Shown: positions 46,144-55,602, numbered from the stretch's first letter. The stretch: DNA of 64,000 bases from JADGGV01 sp035715725 (GCA_035715725.1 DASTKT010000059.1:1-64000), one strand, 5' to 3'. Made by a program: numbers and translations. The notes: generated by a model not told the origin, from the letters alone.

Positions 46144-46647
46144 CTAGAATCTGCCGGCGAGCTGATCGCGGAGTTGTTCGCGGACCTCGTCCCGCACCCG
46201 CTCGCGCAGCGGCTGCTCCTCCATCGTCCACTCACGGGCACGCCCGCGGAGCCGCTCACCCAGCTCATCGCGCACCTGCTCGCGCACCTGCTCGCGCACC
46301 TCCTCGCGGATCCGCTCGCCCAACTCCTCGCGGATCCGCTCGCGCGCACGCCCGCGAAGCCGCTCGCCGAGCTCCTCGCGCACCCGCTCGCGGACCTCGT
46401 CGCGGATCCGCTCGCGCAACGGCTGCTCTTCCATGATCCGCTCGCGAGCGCGGCCGCGGAGCTGCTCGCCCAATTCGTCGCGCACCCGCTCGCGGACCTC
46501 ATCGCGAACCCGCGCGCGGAGCTCGTCCCCGAGCTCCTCGCGCACCCGCTCGCGCACCCGCTCGCGGACCTCGTCGCGGAGCCGCTCGCGCAACGGCTCC
46601 TCGTTCAGGGTGCTCGTGGACTCCTCGTGGCTTGCGGTCCTCGGCAT
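46144..46647 (-). CDS. Arg/Glu tetrad-repeat helical protein
   Basis: A 167-aa protein of extreme composition. After MPRTASHEESTSTLNEEP almost the whole chain follows a four-residue pattern: hydrophobic residue (L, V, I or A) - R/G - E/D - R/E/Q, as in LRERLRDEVRERVRERVREE. About 34 tetrads fall in three blocks, each opened by EEP or MEEQP. A strict period of 4 differs from the heptad of coiled coils, so the hydrophobic stripe would wind round the helix. I prefer the ATG at 46647 (AGAGGTG upstream); another lies at 46662. Function unknown; a charged single alpha-helix or a polymer-binding rod is conceivable. Confidence 0.6.
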   Translation of the reverse strand: MPRTASHEESTSTLNEEPLRERLRDEVRERVRERVREELGDELRARVRDEVRERVRDELGEQLRGRARERIMEEQPLRERIRDEVRERVREELGERLRGRARERIREELGERIREEVREQVREQVRDELGERLRGRAREWTMEEQPLRERVRDEVREQLRDQLAGRF

Positions 46648-47397
46648 GGTTTCACCTCTCATGGTTGTGGCGGCCGCAGCTCCAGCGCGACCGGCGTGGA
46701 GCGCGACCAGCCATCCAGTCGAATCCGGGGATCTGCCTTCGGGAATGTCGCGCGCATCGGCGGCGCGGCCTGCGGCTCACCGGTGCGGGAGCCGCGCGCG
46801 AGTCGGCCGGATGCCGCGAGGACGCAGGGCGGCGTTCGGCGGCGGTCGGGCCCGCTGGACGACCGGGGCCGGTCCGCGGGATGGCTCCCGCCGTGACGCC
46901 GGGTCACCCGCGCTACGCGCCGCTGCGAGGAGGCTCGCCGTCGGCGCGGCGCGGTGCACGGTCACGTGACGGCGCGGGTCCGGTGTCGGGCGTGCTCGCC
47001 TCGCGACCGTACCGCGTCGCGCAGGGCCTGGGATGGTCGTCGCATGCGCTGCTCTGACGCCACGGTCGATCGAGCGCCGCACCGGATCCGCGCGCGGCGC
47101 TCGCTCCACCGAATGGAGCGACGCTCGGCGGCCCAGGCGCAGCCTCGGCCATGGTGCGGGAGTCGGGAGACGCGAGATGATGCCCCGGCCGGTCCCCCTG
47201 TCCGGCGAGGGCATGGCGGTTTCGCCGCCACCCGAAGATGGGACGACCGACCCGGGCTGGCCATTGGACCACGGCCCGAGGGGCGGGGCCACACCCGCCG
47301 GCCTCGGGTCGCCTGGGGCGGCCGGCGCGGGCGTGCGCCGGGCCCCGGGCGGCGCTAGCTTGTACCAACCCCTGCCCCACCGACGACCGGACGACCC
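46648..47397. other. 750-nt region without a recognisable gene
   Basis: All frames contain open stretches, as expected at this GC content, but the translations are Arg/Pro/Ala-rich and match nothing I know. TAGCTT near 47357-47362, 40 nt before the symporter gene, is a possible -10 box. No repeat of the families seen elsewhere. Confidence 0.4.
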
Positions 47398-48789
47398 ATG
47401 GCGCTCAGCACCGACTCGCTCGCCGCACCGAGGCCGCGCCGCCGCCTCTACCAGAACCTGACGTTCCAGGTCCTCGTGGCCGTCTCGCTGGGCATCGCGC
47501 TCGGCGTCTTCTTCCCCGATGCGGGGAAGGCGGCCAAGCCGATCGGCGACACGTTCGTCAATCTCGTGAAGATGATCATCACGCCGATCATCTTCCTGAC
47601 GATCGTGCTCGGCATCGCGAACATGAAGGACACGAAGAAGGTGGGTCGCGTCGGCGGGAAGGCGATCCTCTACTTCGAGATCGTGACGACGGTCGCGATC
47701 GCGATCGGCCTCGTCGTCGTCAACATCACGAAGCCCGGCGCGGGGATCGACGTCGCGTCGCTGGCGCGGGGCGACGTCTCGAAGTACACGGGCGCGGCGC
47801 ACCAGCTCGACTTCGTCGACTTCGTGACGCACATCGTGCCCGCGAGCGTGGTCGGCGCGTTCGCGGAGGGCGACGTGCTGCAGGTCGTCTTCTTCTCGCT
47901 GCTGTTCGGCTTCGCGCTTGCCGGGATGGGCGAGACCGGCCGCCCCGTGGTCGCCGGGCTCGAGCGGCTCTCGAAGGTGTTCTTCCGCATCACCGCCATC
48001 GTCATGCGGGTGGCGCCGATCGGCGCGTTCGGCGCCATGGCCTACACGATCGGCAACTTCGGGCTGCACGCGCTGCTCCCGCTGGCGCGCCTGATGGGCG
48101 ACGTCTACCTGACGATGGCGCTCTTCATCTTCGTCGGCCTGAACCTCATCGCGCGGATGGCGGGGTTCAGCCTGCTCCAGCTCCTGCGCTACATCAGCGA
48201 GGAGATCCTCGTCGTCCTCGGCACGTCCAGCTCGGAGGCGGCGCTGCCGGCGCTGCTCGAGCGGATGGAGGCGTACGGCTGCGACAAGAGCGTCGTCGGT
48301 CTGGTGATCCCGGCGGGCTACAGCTTCAACCTGGACGGCACGTCGATCTACCTGTCGATGGCGACGCTCTTCATCGCGCAGGCGTTCGGCGTGCATCTCT
48401 CGCTGGTGCAGCAGCTCTCGGTGCTCGCCGTGCTGATGGTCACGTCCAAGGGCGCGGCCGGCGTCACCGGCTCCGGCTTCATCGTGCTCGCGAGCACGCT
48501 CTCGGCAATGCGCGTGGTTCCGGTCGAGGGGCTCGCGCTCGTGCTCGGCGTCGACCGCTTCATGAGCGAGGCGCGGGCGATCACGAACCTGATCGGCAAC
48601 GCCGTCGCCACGGTGGTCATCAGCAAGAGCGAGCGCGCGTTCGACGAGCGGCGCCACGCGCGGGCGATGGCCGACTTCCGCGCGGGGCGCTCGCCGGTGC
48701 TCGAGCCGGCGCTCGCGGGCGCGGGCGAGCCGGTGCCCGCCGGCGCCGCCGACGGCGTGGAGCTGGACCTGGCCGGCGAGAGCGCCTGA
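47398..48789 (+). CDS. Dicarboxylate/amino acid:cation symporter (DAACS family)
   Basis: A 463-aa secondary transporter of the GltP/DctA/EAAT fold. Conserved features: helix 3 motif GDTFVNLVKMIITPIIFLTIV; HP1 serine-rich tip LGTSSSEAALPALLERM; helix 7 and HP2 region VIPAGYSFNLDGTSIYLSMATLFIAQAFG and VTSKGAAGVTGSGFIVLASTL; helix 8 with LGVDRFMSEARAITNLIGNAVAT. The Arg in FMSEARA-type helix 8 favours glutamate/aspartate or C4-dicarboxylates over neutral amino acids. Takes up substrate with H+ or Na+ at the inner membrane. The Usp gene follows 56 nt later and may be co-transcribed. Confidence 0.93.
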   Translation: MALSTDSLAAPRPRRRLYQNLTFQVLVAVSLGIALGVFFPDAGKAAKPIGDTFVNLVKMIITPIIFLTIVLGIANMKDTKKVGRVGGKAILYFEIVTTVAIAIGLVVVNITKPGAGIDVASLARGDVSKYTGAAHQLDFVDFVTHIVPASVVGAFAEGDVLQVVFFSLLFGFALAGMGETGRPVVAGLERLSKVFFRITAIVMRVAPIGAFGAMAYTIGNFGLHALLPLARLMGDVYLTMALFIFVGLNLIARMAGFSLLQLLRYISEEILVVLGTSSSEAALPALLERMEAYGCDKSVVGLVIPAGYSFNLDGTSIYLSMATLFIAQAFGVHLSLVQQLSVLAVLMVTSKGAAGVTGSGFIVLASTLSAMRVVPVEGLALVLGVDRFMSEARAITNLIGNAVATVVISKSERAFDERRHARAMADFRAGRSPVLEPALAGAGEPVPAGAADGVELDLAGESA

Positions 48790-48845
48790 GGCGGGAAGCT
48801 CCCGCGGGGACCCACCCGGCAACTCTCGACGGAGGGATGGTGGTC

Positions 48846-49793
48846 ATGCTGACACTCGTGGTTGTGCCGCTCGACGGCTCGGCGTTCGGCGAGCAGGCGC
48901 TGCCGACGGCGCTGCGCATCGCGGAGCGGGAGCACGCGGAGCTCGAGCTCGTGCACGTCTTCGAGAGGATCCCGCCGTACCGCGTGCAGGGCGCTCCGCC
49001 GCTCGACCCGACGCTGGACGCGGACCTGCGGAAGGAGAGCGCCTCCTACCTGGACTCGGTGGCCGGGTGGCTGCGGGGGAAGGCGAGCGTGCCGGTCACG
49101 GCCACGCTCCTGGACGGGCGCGTCGCGGAGACGCTCGACGCGCACATCGCCGAGCGCCACGCCGACCTGGTGGTGATGACCACGCACGGCCGCGGCGGGC
49201 TGAGCCGGCTCTGGCTCGGGAGCGTCGCGGCCGAGGTGGTGCGCGGCTCGCGGGCGCCCGTGCTGCTGATCCGGCCGGACGAATCCGGCTCCCGCGACAT
49301 GCCGTCGACCCCGTTCGGCCGCGTGCTGGTGCCGCTGGACACGTCGCCCGAATCGGAGGAGGCGGTCGACCACGCCATGGCGATCGCGGGCGACCCCGGC
49401 GTCCGCTACCTGCTGCTCCACGTGATCCAGGAGGTCCTCTACATCATGGACCCGATCGCCGCGGCGTATCCGGACGAGGCGGAGCTGCGCGAATCGGCGG
49501 AGCGGTATCTCGGGACGGTGGCCGAGCGGATGCGGAGCCGCGGCTTCGCGGTCGAGACGCGCGTGGTCCGTCACGCCCAGCCGGCGCGCGCGATCCTGGA
49601 CGCCGCCGACGAGTTCCGGGCGGATCTCGTCGCCCTGGAGACGCACGGTCACGGCCCGCGAGCGGCGCTGCTGGTGGGGAGCGTGGCCGACAAGGTGGTG
49701 CGCGGCGCGCACGCGCCGGTCCTGGTGCACCGGCCGATGGAGCGAGCCGAGACGTCCGCGCAGGGGGAGACCGGGGAGCGGCGGACCGGCTGA
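48846..49793 (+). CDS. Tandem universal stress protein
   Basis: A 315-aa protein of two UspA domains, about 1-145 and 155-305. Each has the N-terminal VVPLDGS or VLVPLDTS strand and the C-terminal ATP-binding loop: THGRGGLSRLWLGSVAAEVVRGSRAPVLLI and THGHGPRAALLVGSVADKVVRGAHAPVLVHRP. The first retains the G-x2-G-x9-G-S pattern; in the second the first Gly pair is altered (GHGPRA), suggesting only one site binds ATP. GGAGGG at 48831 is well spaced for the ATG at 48846, not for the one at 48837. The regulator gene follows 9 nt after the stop. Confidence 0.9.
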   Translation: MLTLVVVPLDGSAFGEQALPTALRIAEREHAELELVHVFERIPPYRVQGAPPLDPTLDADLRKESASYLDSVAGWLRGKASVPVTATLLDGRVAETLDAHIAERHADLVVMTTHGRGGLSRLWLGSVAAEVVRGSRAPVLLIRPDESGSRDMPSTPFGRVLVPLDTSPESEEAVDHAMAIAGDPGVRYLLLHVIQEVLYIMDPIAAAYPDEAELRESAERYLGTVAERMRSRGFAVETRVVRHAQPARAILDAADEFRADLVALETHGHGPRAALLVGSVADKVVRGAHAPVLVHRPMERAETSAQGETGERRTG

Positions 49794-49802
49794 GCGCATC
49801 CG

Positions 49803-52800
49803 ATGGGCGCTCCGATCCTCCACGTCCGGCTGCTCGGAGGCTTCGATCTCCGCCTCGACGGGGCGCCGCTCCCGCCGCTCGAGTCGGCGCGCGCCCGCTC
49901 GCTGCTCGCCCGTCTGCTCCTCGATCCCGACACCCCGCAGCCGCGCCAGCACCTGGCCTTCCTCCTCTGGCCCGATTCGACGGAGGCGCAGGCGCGGACG
50001 AACCTCCGCCACGTGCTCCACGACCTGCGGCGCGCGCTTCCCGATCCCGACCGCTTCCTCGGCGTCACGCCGCGCATGCTGCGCTGGCGGGCGGACGCGC
50101 CGTTCCGGCTCGACGTCGCGGACTTCGAGCGGTCGGCCGCCGCCGGCCGCGCCGATTCGGACGACGCCGCGCTCGAGGCGCTGCGGGCCGCGGTCGACCT
50201 CTACGCCGGCGATCTCCTCGAGGGGTGCTACGACGAGTGGCTGGACGCGCCGCGGGACCGGCTGCGCCGCCGCTACCACGAGGCGCTGGAGCGTCTGGCC
50301 GGTCGGCTGGAGGCCCGCGGCGACCCCGCCGGCGCCATCCACTGCGCCGACCGGCTCCTGCGGCACGATCCGCTGGACGAGGGCGCGTACCGGCTGCTGA
50401 TGCGGCTGCACGCCGCGCGCGGCGACCGCGCCCGGGCGCTGCGCGTCTACCACGTCTGCGCGGCGACGCTGGAGCGCGAGCTGGGCGTCGAGCCGTCGGC
50501 GGCGACGCGCGCCGAGTACGAGGCGCTCCTCCCCGCGAAGCGGGACGACGCCGCCGCTGAGGCGCACCCGCGGCGCGTCTCCGGCCCGCCGCTCGTCGGC
50601 CGGGCCGGCCCGTGGTCGCTCCTCACCTCGCTGTGGAGCGCGAGCGAGGCGGGACGCGCCCACTTCGTCCTGGTGACCGGCGAGCCGGGGATCGGCAAGA
50701 CGCGGCTCGTCGAGGAGCTGCGCTCCTGGTGCGCGCACCGCGGCGCGGCGACGGCCGAGGCGCGCTCGTACCGCGCGGAGGGCGTGCTCGCCTACGCGCC
50801 GGTCGTGGCGTGGCTCCGCTCGGAGGCGCTCCGCGGCTCGCTCGAGCGGCTGGAGCCGGCGCACCTGACCGAGCTGGCGCGCCTGCTCCCCGAGCTGCTC
50901 GCGGACATCCCGGGGCTGGCCTCGCCGCGGCCGCTGCCGCAGGGCGAGCAGCGCCACCGGCTGTTCGACGCGCTGCGCCGCGCGTTCGTCGCGCCCGGCG
51001 CGGCGCCGCTCCTCCTCGTCGCCGACGACATCCACTGGTGCGACCCGGAGAGCCTCCAGTTCCTGCACTACCTCCTCCGGGCCGAGCCGGCTCCGCGCCT
51101 GCTCGTGGCGGCCACGGCGCGGCGCGAGGAGATGGACCGGCGGCATCCACTGGACGAGCTCGTCACGGCGCTGCGCTCGCTGGAGCGCTTCACGGAGATC
51201 GAGCTGGGGCGGCTCACGCGCGCGGAGACGGCGCGGCTCGCCGAGGCGGTGTCCGGCCGCGCGCTCGGCGAGCCGGACGCGGCCGAGCTGTACCGCGAGA
51301 CGGAGGGCAACCCGCTCTTCGCGGTCGAGGCGCTGCGCGCGGGGTGGACGCTCGCGGACGCCGGGTCGCGCCGGCTCACCCCGCGGGTCCAGGCGGTCAT
51401 CGACGCGCGGCTCGGGCAGCTCTCCGAGCCCGCCCGCGTGCTGGTCGGCGTCGCGGCGACGCTCGGCCGCGAGTTCACGGCGGACGTGCTCGCCGCGGCC
51501 AGCGAGGCGGACGGCGAGACGCTCGTCCGCGGGCTGGACGAGCTGTGGCGCGGCGGGATGCTGCGCGAGCACGGCCCCGACGGCTACGACTTCAGCCACG
51601 ACCGGATCCGCGAGGCCGCCTACCTGGCGCTCGGCCCGGCCCGTCGCCGCCAGCACCACCTGCGCGCCGCGCAGGCGCTGAAGCGGCTGCACGCCGGCGA
51701 TCCCGGGCCGGTGAGCGGGCAGATCGCCGCGCACTACGAGCAGGCCGGCGCGGCGGCGGAGGCGATCCCCTGGTACGAGCGTGCCGCGGCGGAGGCGCGG
51801 CGGCTGTACGCGGACGCGGAGGCGGTCCGGCTCCTCGACCGCGCGGTCGGGCTCCTCCCCGCGCTCCCGGCGACGCCCGAGCGGGAGGCGCTGGAGCTGG
51901 CGCTGGCCGTCGCGCTCCTCGCGCCGCTCGCGGCGGTCGAGGGCTACGACGCCGGCCGCCTCGCCGACGCACAGGCGCATGCGCTCGAGCTGGCGCGCTC
52001 CCTCGGCGTCGAGCCGGCGCCGCAGCTCCTCCGCTCGCTCGCCATCGCAAGCCTGGCGCGGGGCGACTTCGACGCCGCGCGTCGCTCGGGCGAGCGGCTG
52101 CGCGAGCGCGGCCGGAGAGATGGCGAGAGCGTGCTCCTCGTCGAGGGCGCGTACGTCCTCGGCATCGCCGCGTTCTGGCACGGTGACTTCGAGCCGGCGC
52201 GCGAGCACTTCGAGGCCGCCGTCGCCGGCTACCGCCGCGAGCAGGGCCCGACGCACCTGCTCCGCTTCGGGCTCGACCCCCGCGTCGTCTGCGAGAGCCG
52301 GCTCGCCAACACGCTCTGGTTCCTCGGCTCCCCCGACGCGGCCGCGCGCGCCCGCGACGCCGCGCTCGCGTTCGCCGACGAGATCGGCCACCGGGAGAGC
52401 CGCGCGACGGCGCTCGTCTTCGCCACCGTGCTCGCGCTCGAGCTCCGCGACCCGGACGGCTACCGCGCGTACGCCGCCGCGCTGAGGGCCGGCCGCGGCG
52501 AGGGCGACCCGCGGCAGACCCGCCTCGGCTCCGAGGCGGCCGACGCCTTCGTCGACGTCCTGGACGGGCGGGCCGGGGCCGGCATCGCCGCGCTGCTCGC
52601 CGCGCTCGACGCGCCGAGCGGATCCGAGCACGCGCCCGGCGCCCGCGCGATCCTCCTGCGCCTCCTCCTCGAGGCGTACGCGATCGCGGACGATCCGCGC
52701 GCCGGGCTCGCCGCCGCCGACCGCGCCCTGGCCATGGGCGGGGCGGCCCGCATCTGGGAGGCGGAGGCGCGCCGGCGCCGCGCGGAGTTCCTCGCCGCGC

Positions 52801-53063
52801 TCGGCGCGCCCGCCGCCGAGGTCGAGGCGGAGCTGGAGCAGGCGCTCCGCATCGCGCGCCGGCAGGGCGCGAGGATGCTCGAGCTGCGCGCCGCGGCCTC
52901 CCTCCTCCGCCACCGGCTGAAGCGCGCCGGGCACCCGGCCGCGCGGGACGCCCGCGACCGGCTGGCCGGGCTCCTCGACGCGCTCCCCGCGGCCGCCGGC
53001 ACGCCCGACGCGCGCGAGGCGGCCGCGGCGCTGGTCGCGGCCGCGGCGCTCGCCGCGGGCTGA
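49803..53063 (+). CDS. Large SARP/BTAD-type regulator with AAA ATPase and TPR-like domains
   Basis: A 1086-aa transcription regulator. Residues 1-95 form an OmpR-like winged helix (LHVRLLGGFDLRLDGAPLPP ... HLAFLLWPDSTEAQARTNLRHVLHDLRRAL). Residues 100-250 form the bacterial transcriptional activator domain (BTAD). An AAA_16/STAND-type ATPase follows (Walker A GEPGIGKTRLVEEL near 293; Walker B LLLVADDIHWCD near 405). The last 450 residues are TPR-like helices with no LuxR helix-turn-helix at the C-terminus. This is the AfsR/large-SARP plan; such proteins bind 11-bp-spaced direct repeats, and six of these follow immediately (53075-53138). ATG after a 9-nt gap from usp. Confidence 0.88.
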   Translation: MGAPILHVRLLGGFDLRLDGAPLPPLESARARSLLARLLLDPDTPQPRQHLAFLLWPDSTEAQARTNLRHVLHDLRRALPDPDRFLGVTPRMLRWRADAPFRLDVADFERSAAAGRADSDDAALEALRAAVDLYAGDLLEGCYDEWLDAPRDRLRRRYHEALERLAGRLEARGDPAGAIHCADRLLRHDPLDEGAYRLLMRLHAARGDRARALRVYHVCAATLERELGVEPSAATRAEYEALLPAKRDDAAAEAHPRRVSGPPLVGRAGPWSLLTSLWSASEAGRAHFVLVTGEPGIGKTRLVEELRSWCAHRGAATAEARSYRAEGVLAYAPVVAWLRSEALRGSLERLEPAHLTELARLLPELLADIPGLASPRPLPQGEQRHRLFDALRRAFVAPGAAPLLLVADDIHWCDPESLQFLHYLLRAEPAPRLLVAATARREEMDRRHPLDELVTALRSLERFTEIELGRLTRAETARLAEAVSGRALGEPDAAELYRETEGNPLFAVEALRAGWTLADAGSRRLTPRVQAVIDARLGQLSEPARVLVGVAATLGREFTADVLAAASEADGETLVRGLDELWRGGMLREHGPDGYDFSHDRIREAAYLALGPARRRQHHLRAAQALKRLHAGDPGPVSGQIAAHYEQAGAAAEAIPWYERAAAEARRLYADAEAVRLLDRAVGLLPALPATPEREALELALAVALLAPLAAVEGYDAGRLADAQAHALELARSLGVEPAPQLLRSLAIASLARGDFDAARRSGERLRERGRRDGESVLLVEGAYVLGIAAFWHGDFEPAREHFEAAVAGYRREQGPTHLLRFGLDPRVVCESRLANTLWFLGSPDAAARARDAALAFADEIGHRESRATALVFATVLALELRDPDGYRAYAAALRAGRGEGDPRQTRLGSEAADAFVDVLDGRAGAGIAALLAALDAPSGSEHAPGARAILLRLLLEAYAIADDPRAGLAAADRALAMGGAARIWEAEARRRRAEFLAALGAPAAEVEAELEQALRIARRQGARMLELRAAASLLRHRLKRAGHPAARDARDRLAGLLDALPAAAGTPDAREAAAALVAAAALAAG

Positions 53064-53074
53064 CGCCACTCCGC

Positions 53075-53138
53075 CGGAACGCACCCGGAACGCGCCCGGA
53101 ACGCGCCCGGAACGCCGCGCGGAACGCTGCCGGAACGC
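53075..53138 (+). promoter_or_regulatory. Six direct repeats CGGAACGC with 11-bp phasing (SARP-type operator)
   Basis: CGGAACGC occurs at 53075, 53086, 53097, 53108, 53120 and 53131, spacings 11, 11, 11, 12, 11. All copies therefore face the same side of the helix. The array starts 12 nt after the stop of a large SARP/BTAD regulator gene and ends 83 nt before the FAD oxidase gene. SARP activators are known to bind heptameric direct repeats at 11-bp intervals upstream of the -10 box. I do not see a good -10 downstream. Confidence 0.75.
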
Positions 53139-53221
53139 TCCCCCACCAGCTTCGTCTCCAGGCCCGATGGGGACCGGGTCATCCCGCGATCGCGCCGCAC
53201 GCTCGGCGCAGGAGGGCTCCG

Positions 53222-54625
53222 ATGTCCATGCTGGAAACCACGGTGATCGGCCGGGAACAGGCCGCCGGGCTCCGCGCCCGCTTCCGCGGCGCGCTGCTGC
53301 GGCCGGGCGAGGAGGGCTACGACGAGGCGCGGCGCGTCTGGAACGGCGCCATCGACCGGCATCCGGCGCTGATCGCGCGCTGCGCCGGCGCCGACGACGT
53401 GGTGGAGGCCGTCCGCTTCGCGCGGGAGCACGGCCTCGCCGTCTCGGTGCGCGGCGGCGGCCACGCCGTCGCCGGCCACGCCGTGTGCGAGGGCGGCGTG
53501 ATGATCGATCTCTCGCTGATGAAGATGGTGCGCGTCGATCCGGGCGCGCGCACCGCCCGCGCCGCCGGCGGGGTGCTCTGGAGCGAGCTCGACCGCGCCA
53601 CGCAGCGCTTCGGGCTGGCCACCACCGGCGGCATCATCAGCCACACCGGGATCGGCGGGCTGACGCTCGGCGGCGGGCTCGGCCACCTCATGCGCAAGCA
53701 CGGGCTGACGGTCGACAACCTGCTCTCCGTCGAGATCGTGACCGCCGACGCCGCGCGGCTGCACGCCGACGCCGAGACCGAGCCCGAGCTGTTCTGGGGG
53801 CTGCGCGGCGGCGGCGGCAACTTCGGCATCGCCACCGCGCTCGAGTACCGGCTCCACGCCGTCGGGCCGATGGTGCTCGGCGGGCCGGTCTTCTGGCCGA
53901 TCGCGGATGCGCCCGAGGTGCTCCGCTTCCTGCGGGACTTCGCGCCCGGCGCGCCGGACGAGTTGGGCGTCACGATCGCGCTGCGCCTCGCCCCGCCGAT
54001 GCCGTTCGTGCCGCCCGATCACCACCTGAAGCCGGTGCTCGGCCTGGTCCTGGTCTGGGCGGGCGACCCGGCCGAGGGCCAGCGCACGCTCGCGCCGCTG
54101 CGCCGGATCGGCTCGCCCATCGCCGACGTCGTCCGGCCGGTGCCGTACCTCTTCCTCCAATCGATGCTCGACGGCGGCGCGCCCCACGGGCTGCACTACT
54201 TCTGGAAGTCGCACCGGCTGCCCGGGCTCCCCGACGCGGTGATCGACGCGCTCATGGGCCGCGTCGACGCCATCACGTCGCCGCTCTCGCAGATCGGCGG
54301 GTGGGCGGTCGGCGGCGCCGTCGGCCGGGCGGACCCCGGCGCGACCGCGGTCGGCACGCGGGGCGCCGGCTTCGAGGTGAACATCGTCGCCGCGTGGACG
54401 CCCTCGGACCCCGACGGCGCACGCCACACCGCCTGGGTGCGCGACGGCTGGGACGCGCTGCGCCCGTACGGCGCCGGCGTCTACCCGAACTTCCTCTCCG
54501 ACGAGGGGGCGGCCGGCGTCGAGGTCGCCTACGGCGAGCGGCTCGCGCGGCTCTCCGCGCTCAAGCGCCGCCACGACCCGACGAACTTCTTCCGCCTGAA
54601 CGCGAACATCCCGCCGGGACCGTGA
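53222..54625 (+). CDS. FAD-linked oxidase, berberine-bridge-enzyme-like
   Basis: A 467-aa flavoprotein of the PCMH/BBE class. The FAD domain includes VSVRGGGHAVAGHAVCEGG, with His81 a candidate for covalent attachment; the second attachment Cys of bicovalent members is absent (GLGHLMRKHGLTVDNLLS). GLRGGGGNFGIATALEYRLH follows, and the C-terminal BBE segment ends in DPTNFFRLNANIPP. Family members oxidise sugars, alkaloids or polyketide-like compounds. It starts 83 nt downstream of the SARP-type repeats and is followed by an NAD(P)H-dependent reductase gene, so the two probably form a target unit of the upstream regulator. The first ATG at 53222 follows GAGGG closely. Confidence 0.88.
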   Translation: MSMLETTVIGREQAAGLRARFRGALLRPGEEGYDEARRVWNGAIDRHPALIARCAGADDVVEAVRFAREHGLAVSVRGGGHAVAGHAVCEGGVMIDLSLMKMVRVDPGARTARAAGGVLWSELDRATQRFGLATTGGIISHTGIGGLTLGGGLGHLMRKHGLTVDNLLSVEIVTADAARLHADAETEPELFWGLRGGGGNFGIATALEYRLHAVGPMVLGGPVFWPIADAPEVLRFLRDFAPGAPDELGVTIALRLAPPMPFVPPDHHLKPVLGLVLVWAGDPAEGQRTLAPLRRIGSPIADVVRPVPYLFLQSMLDGGAPHGLHYFWKSHRLPGLPDAVIDALMGRVDAITSPLSQIGGWAVGGAVGRADPGATAVGTRGAGFEVNIVAAWTPSDPDGARHTAWVRDGWDALRPYGAGVYPNFLSDEGAAGVEVAYGERLARLSALKRRHDPTNFFRLNANIPPGP

Positions 54626-54741
54626 GCGCGCCGCCGCGGCCCGCGCCGGACGCCGCCGGGCCGCCGCCACCGCCACCGCGGGGTCGGGGGCCCACCCGGG
54701 CGCCCCGCCCTTCCCGGCGACCACCGAAGGAGGGATGTGCG

Positions 54742-55602
54742 ATGAGCCTTGTCCTGGTGACCGGCGCGACGGGGACCGTGGGATCGCGGGTGGTCGGCGG
54801 CCTGCGCGCGCGGGGCGTGCCCGTCCGCGCGTTCGTGCGGGACCCCGCGCGCGCGGCCACGGTCCTGGGCGACGCGGTCGAGCTCGCCGCCGGCGACCTC
54901 GGCGATCCGGCGGCGATCCGCCGCGCCCTCGACGGCGTCGACCGCGTCTTCCTCGCCTCCCCGAACCACCCGCGGCAGCGGGAATTCGAGACGAACGTGA
55001 TCGACGCCGCGGCCGCGGCCGGCACGCCGTGGATCGTCAAGCTCTCCACGATCGGCGCCGAGGTCGGCTCGCCGCTGGCGTTCTGGGACTGCCACGGCCG
55101 GATCGAGGCGCACCTGGCCGAGGCCGGGGTCCCCGCCACGCTCCTGCGGCCGCACTTCTACATGTCGAACCTGCTCGGCTCGGCCGATGCCATCCGCGCC
55201 ACCGGCAAGCTCTTCGCGCCCGCCGGCGGCGCGCGCATCCCCATGGTCGATCCGGGCGACGTCGCCGCCGCCGCCACCGCCGTCCTCGCCGGCGGGGGCC
55301 ACGAGGGACGCGTCTACCACCTCACCGGCCCCGAGGCGATCACGTTCGACACCGTCGCCGAGCAGCTCTCCGCCGCCAGCGGCCGGCCGGTCGACTTCGT
55401 GCACGTGCCCGATCCGGCCGCGCGCGCGTCGCTCCTCCAGTCGGGGATGCCGCCCTGGATGGCGGACAACCTGTTGATCCTGTTCGGCATCCTGCGCGCG
55501 GGCCGCTGGAGCGTGTCGGACGACGTGCGCGCGCTCACCGGCCAGGCGCCCCGCGGCTTCGCCGACTTCGCCCGCGCGCACGCCGCGGCGTTCGGCGGCT
55601 GA
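54742..55602 (+). CDS. NmrA-like atypical short-chain NAD(P)-dependent reductase
   Basis: A 286-aa Rossmann-fold protein starting MSLVLVTGATGTVGSRVVGG, with the TGATGxxG dinucleotide-binding motif, RDPARAATVLGDAVELAAGDL (cofactor selectivity) and LLRPHFYMSNLL. It lacks the YxxxK catalytic pair of classical SDRs and resembles NmrA/HSCARG-type sensors and azoreductase-like enzymes. AAGGAGGG precedes the ATG. It lies 116 nt after the FAD oxidase gene in the same direction; a shared transcript is likely. May act on the oxidase product or sense the redox state. Confidence 0.87.
   Translation: MSLVLVTGATGTVGSRVVGGLRARGVPVRAFVRDPARAATVLGDAVELAAGDLGDPAAIRRALDGVDRVFLASPNHPRQREFETNVIDAAAAAGTPWIVKLSTIGAEVGSPLAFWDCHGRIEAHLAEAGVPATLLRPHFYMSNLLGSADAIRATGKLFAPAGGARIPMVDPGDVAAAATAVLAGGGHEGRVYHLTGPEAITFDTVAEQLSAASGRPVDFVHVPDPAARASLLQSGMPPWMADNLLILFGILRAGRWSVSDDVRALTGQAPRGFADFARAHAAAFGG

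Noticed and set aside
46663..47397. Possible genes in the gap before the dicarboxylate symporter gene
   Set aside because: Several overlapping frames of 100-155 codons exist on both strands, but none has a ribosome binding site with a sensible start, hydrophobic pattern or known motif.
48348..53084. 1578-aa open frame on the minus strand
   Set aside because: Antisense to the Usp and SARP-type regulator genes, whose domains are unmistakable; the antisense translation is low complexity.
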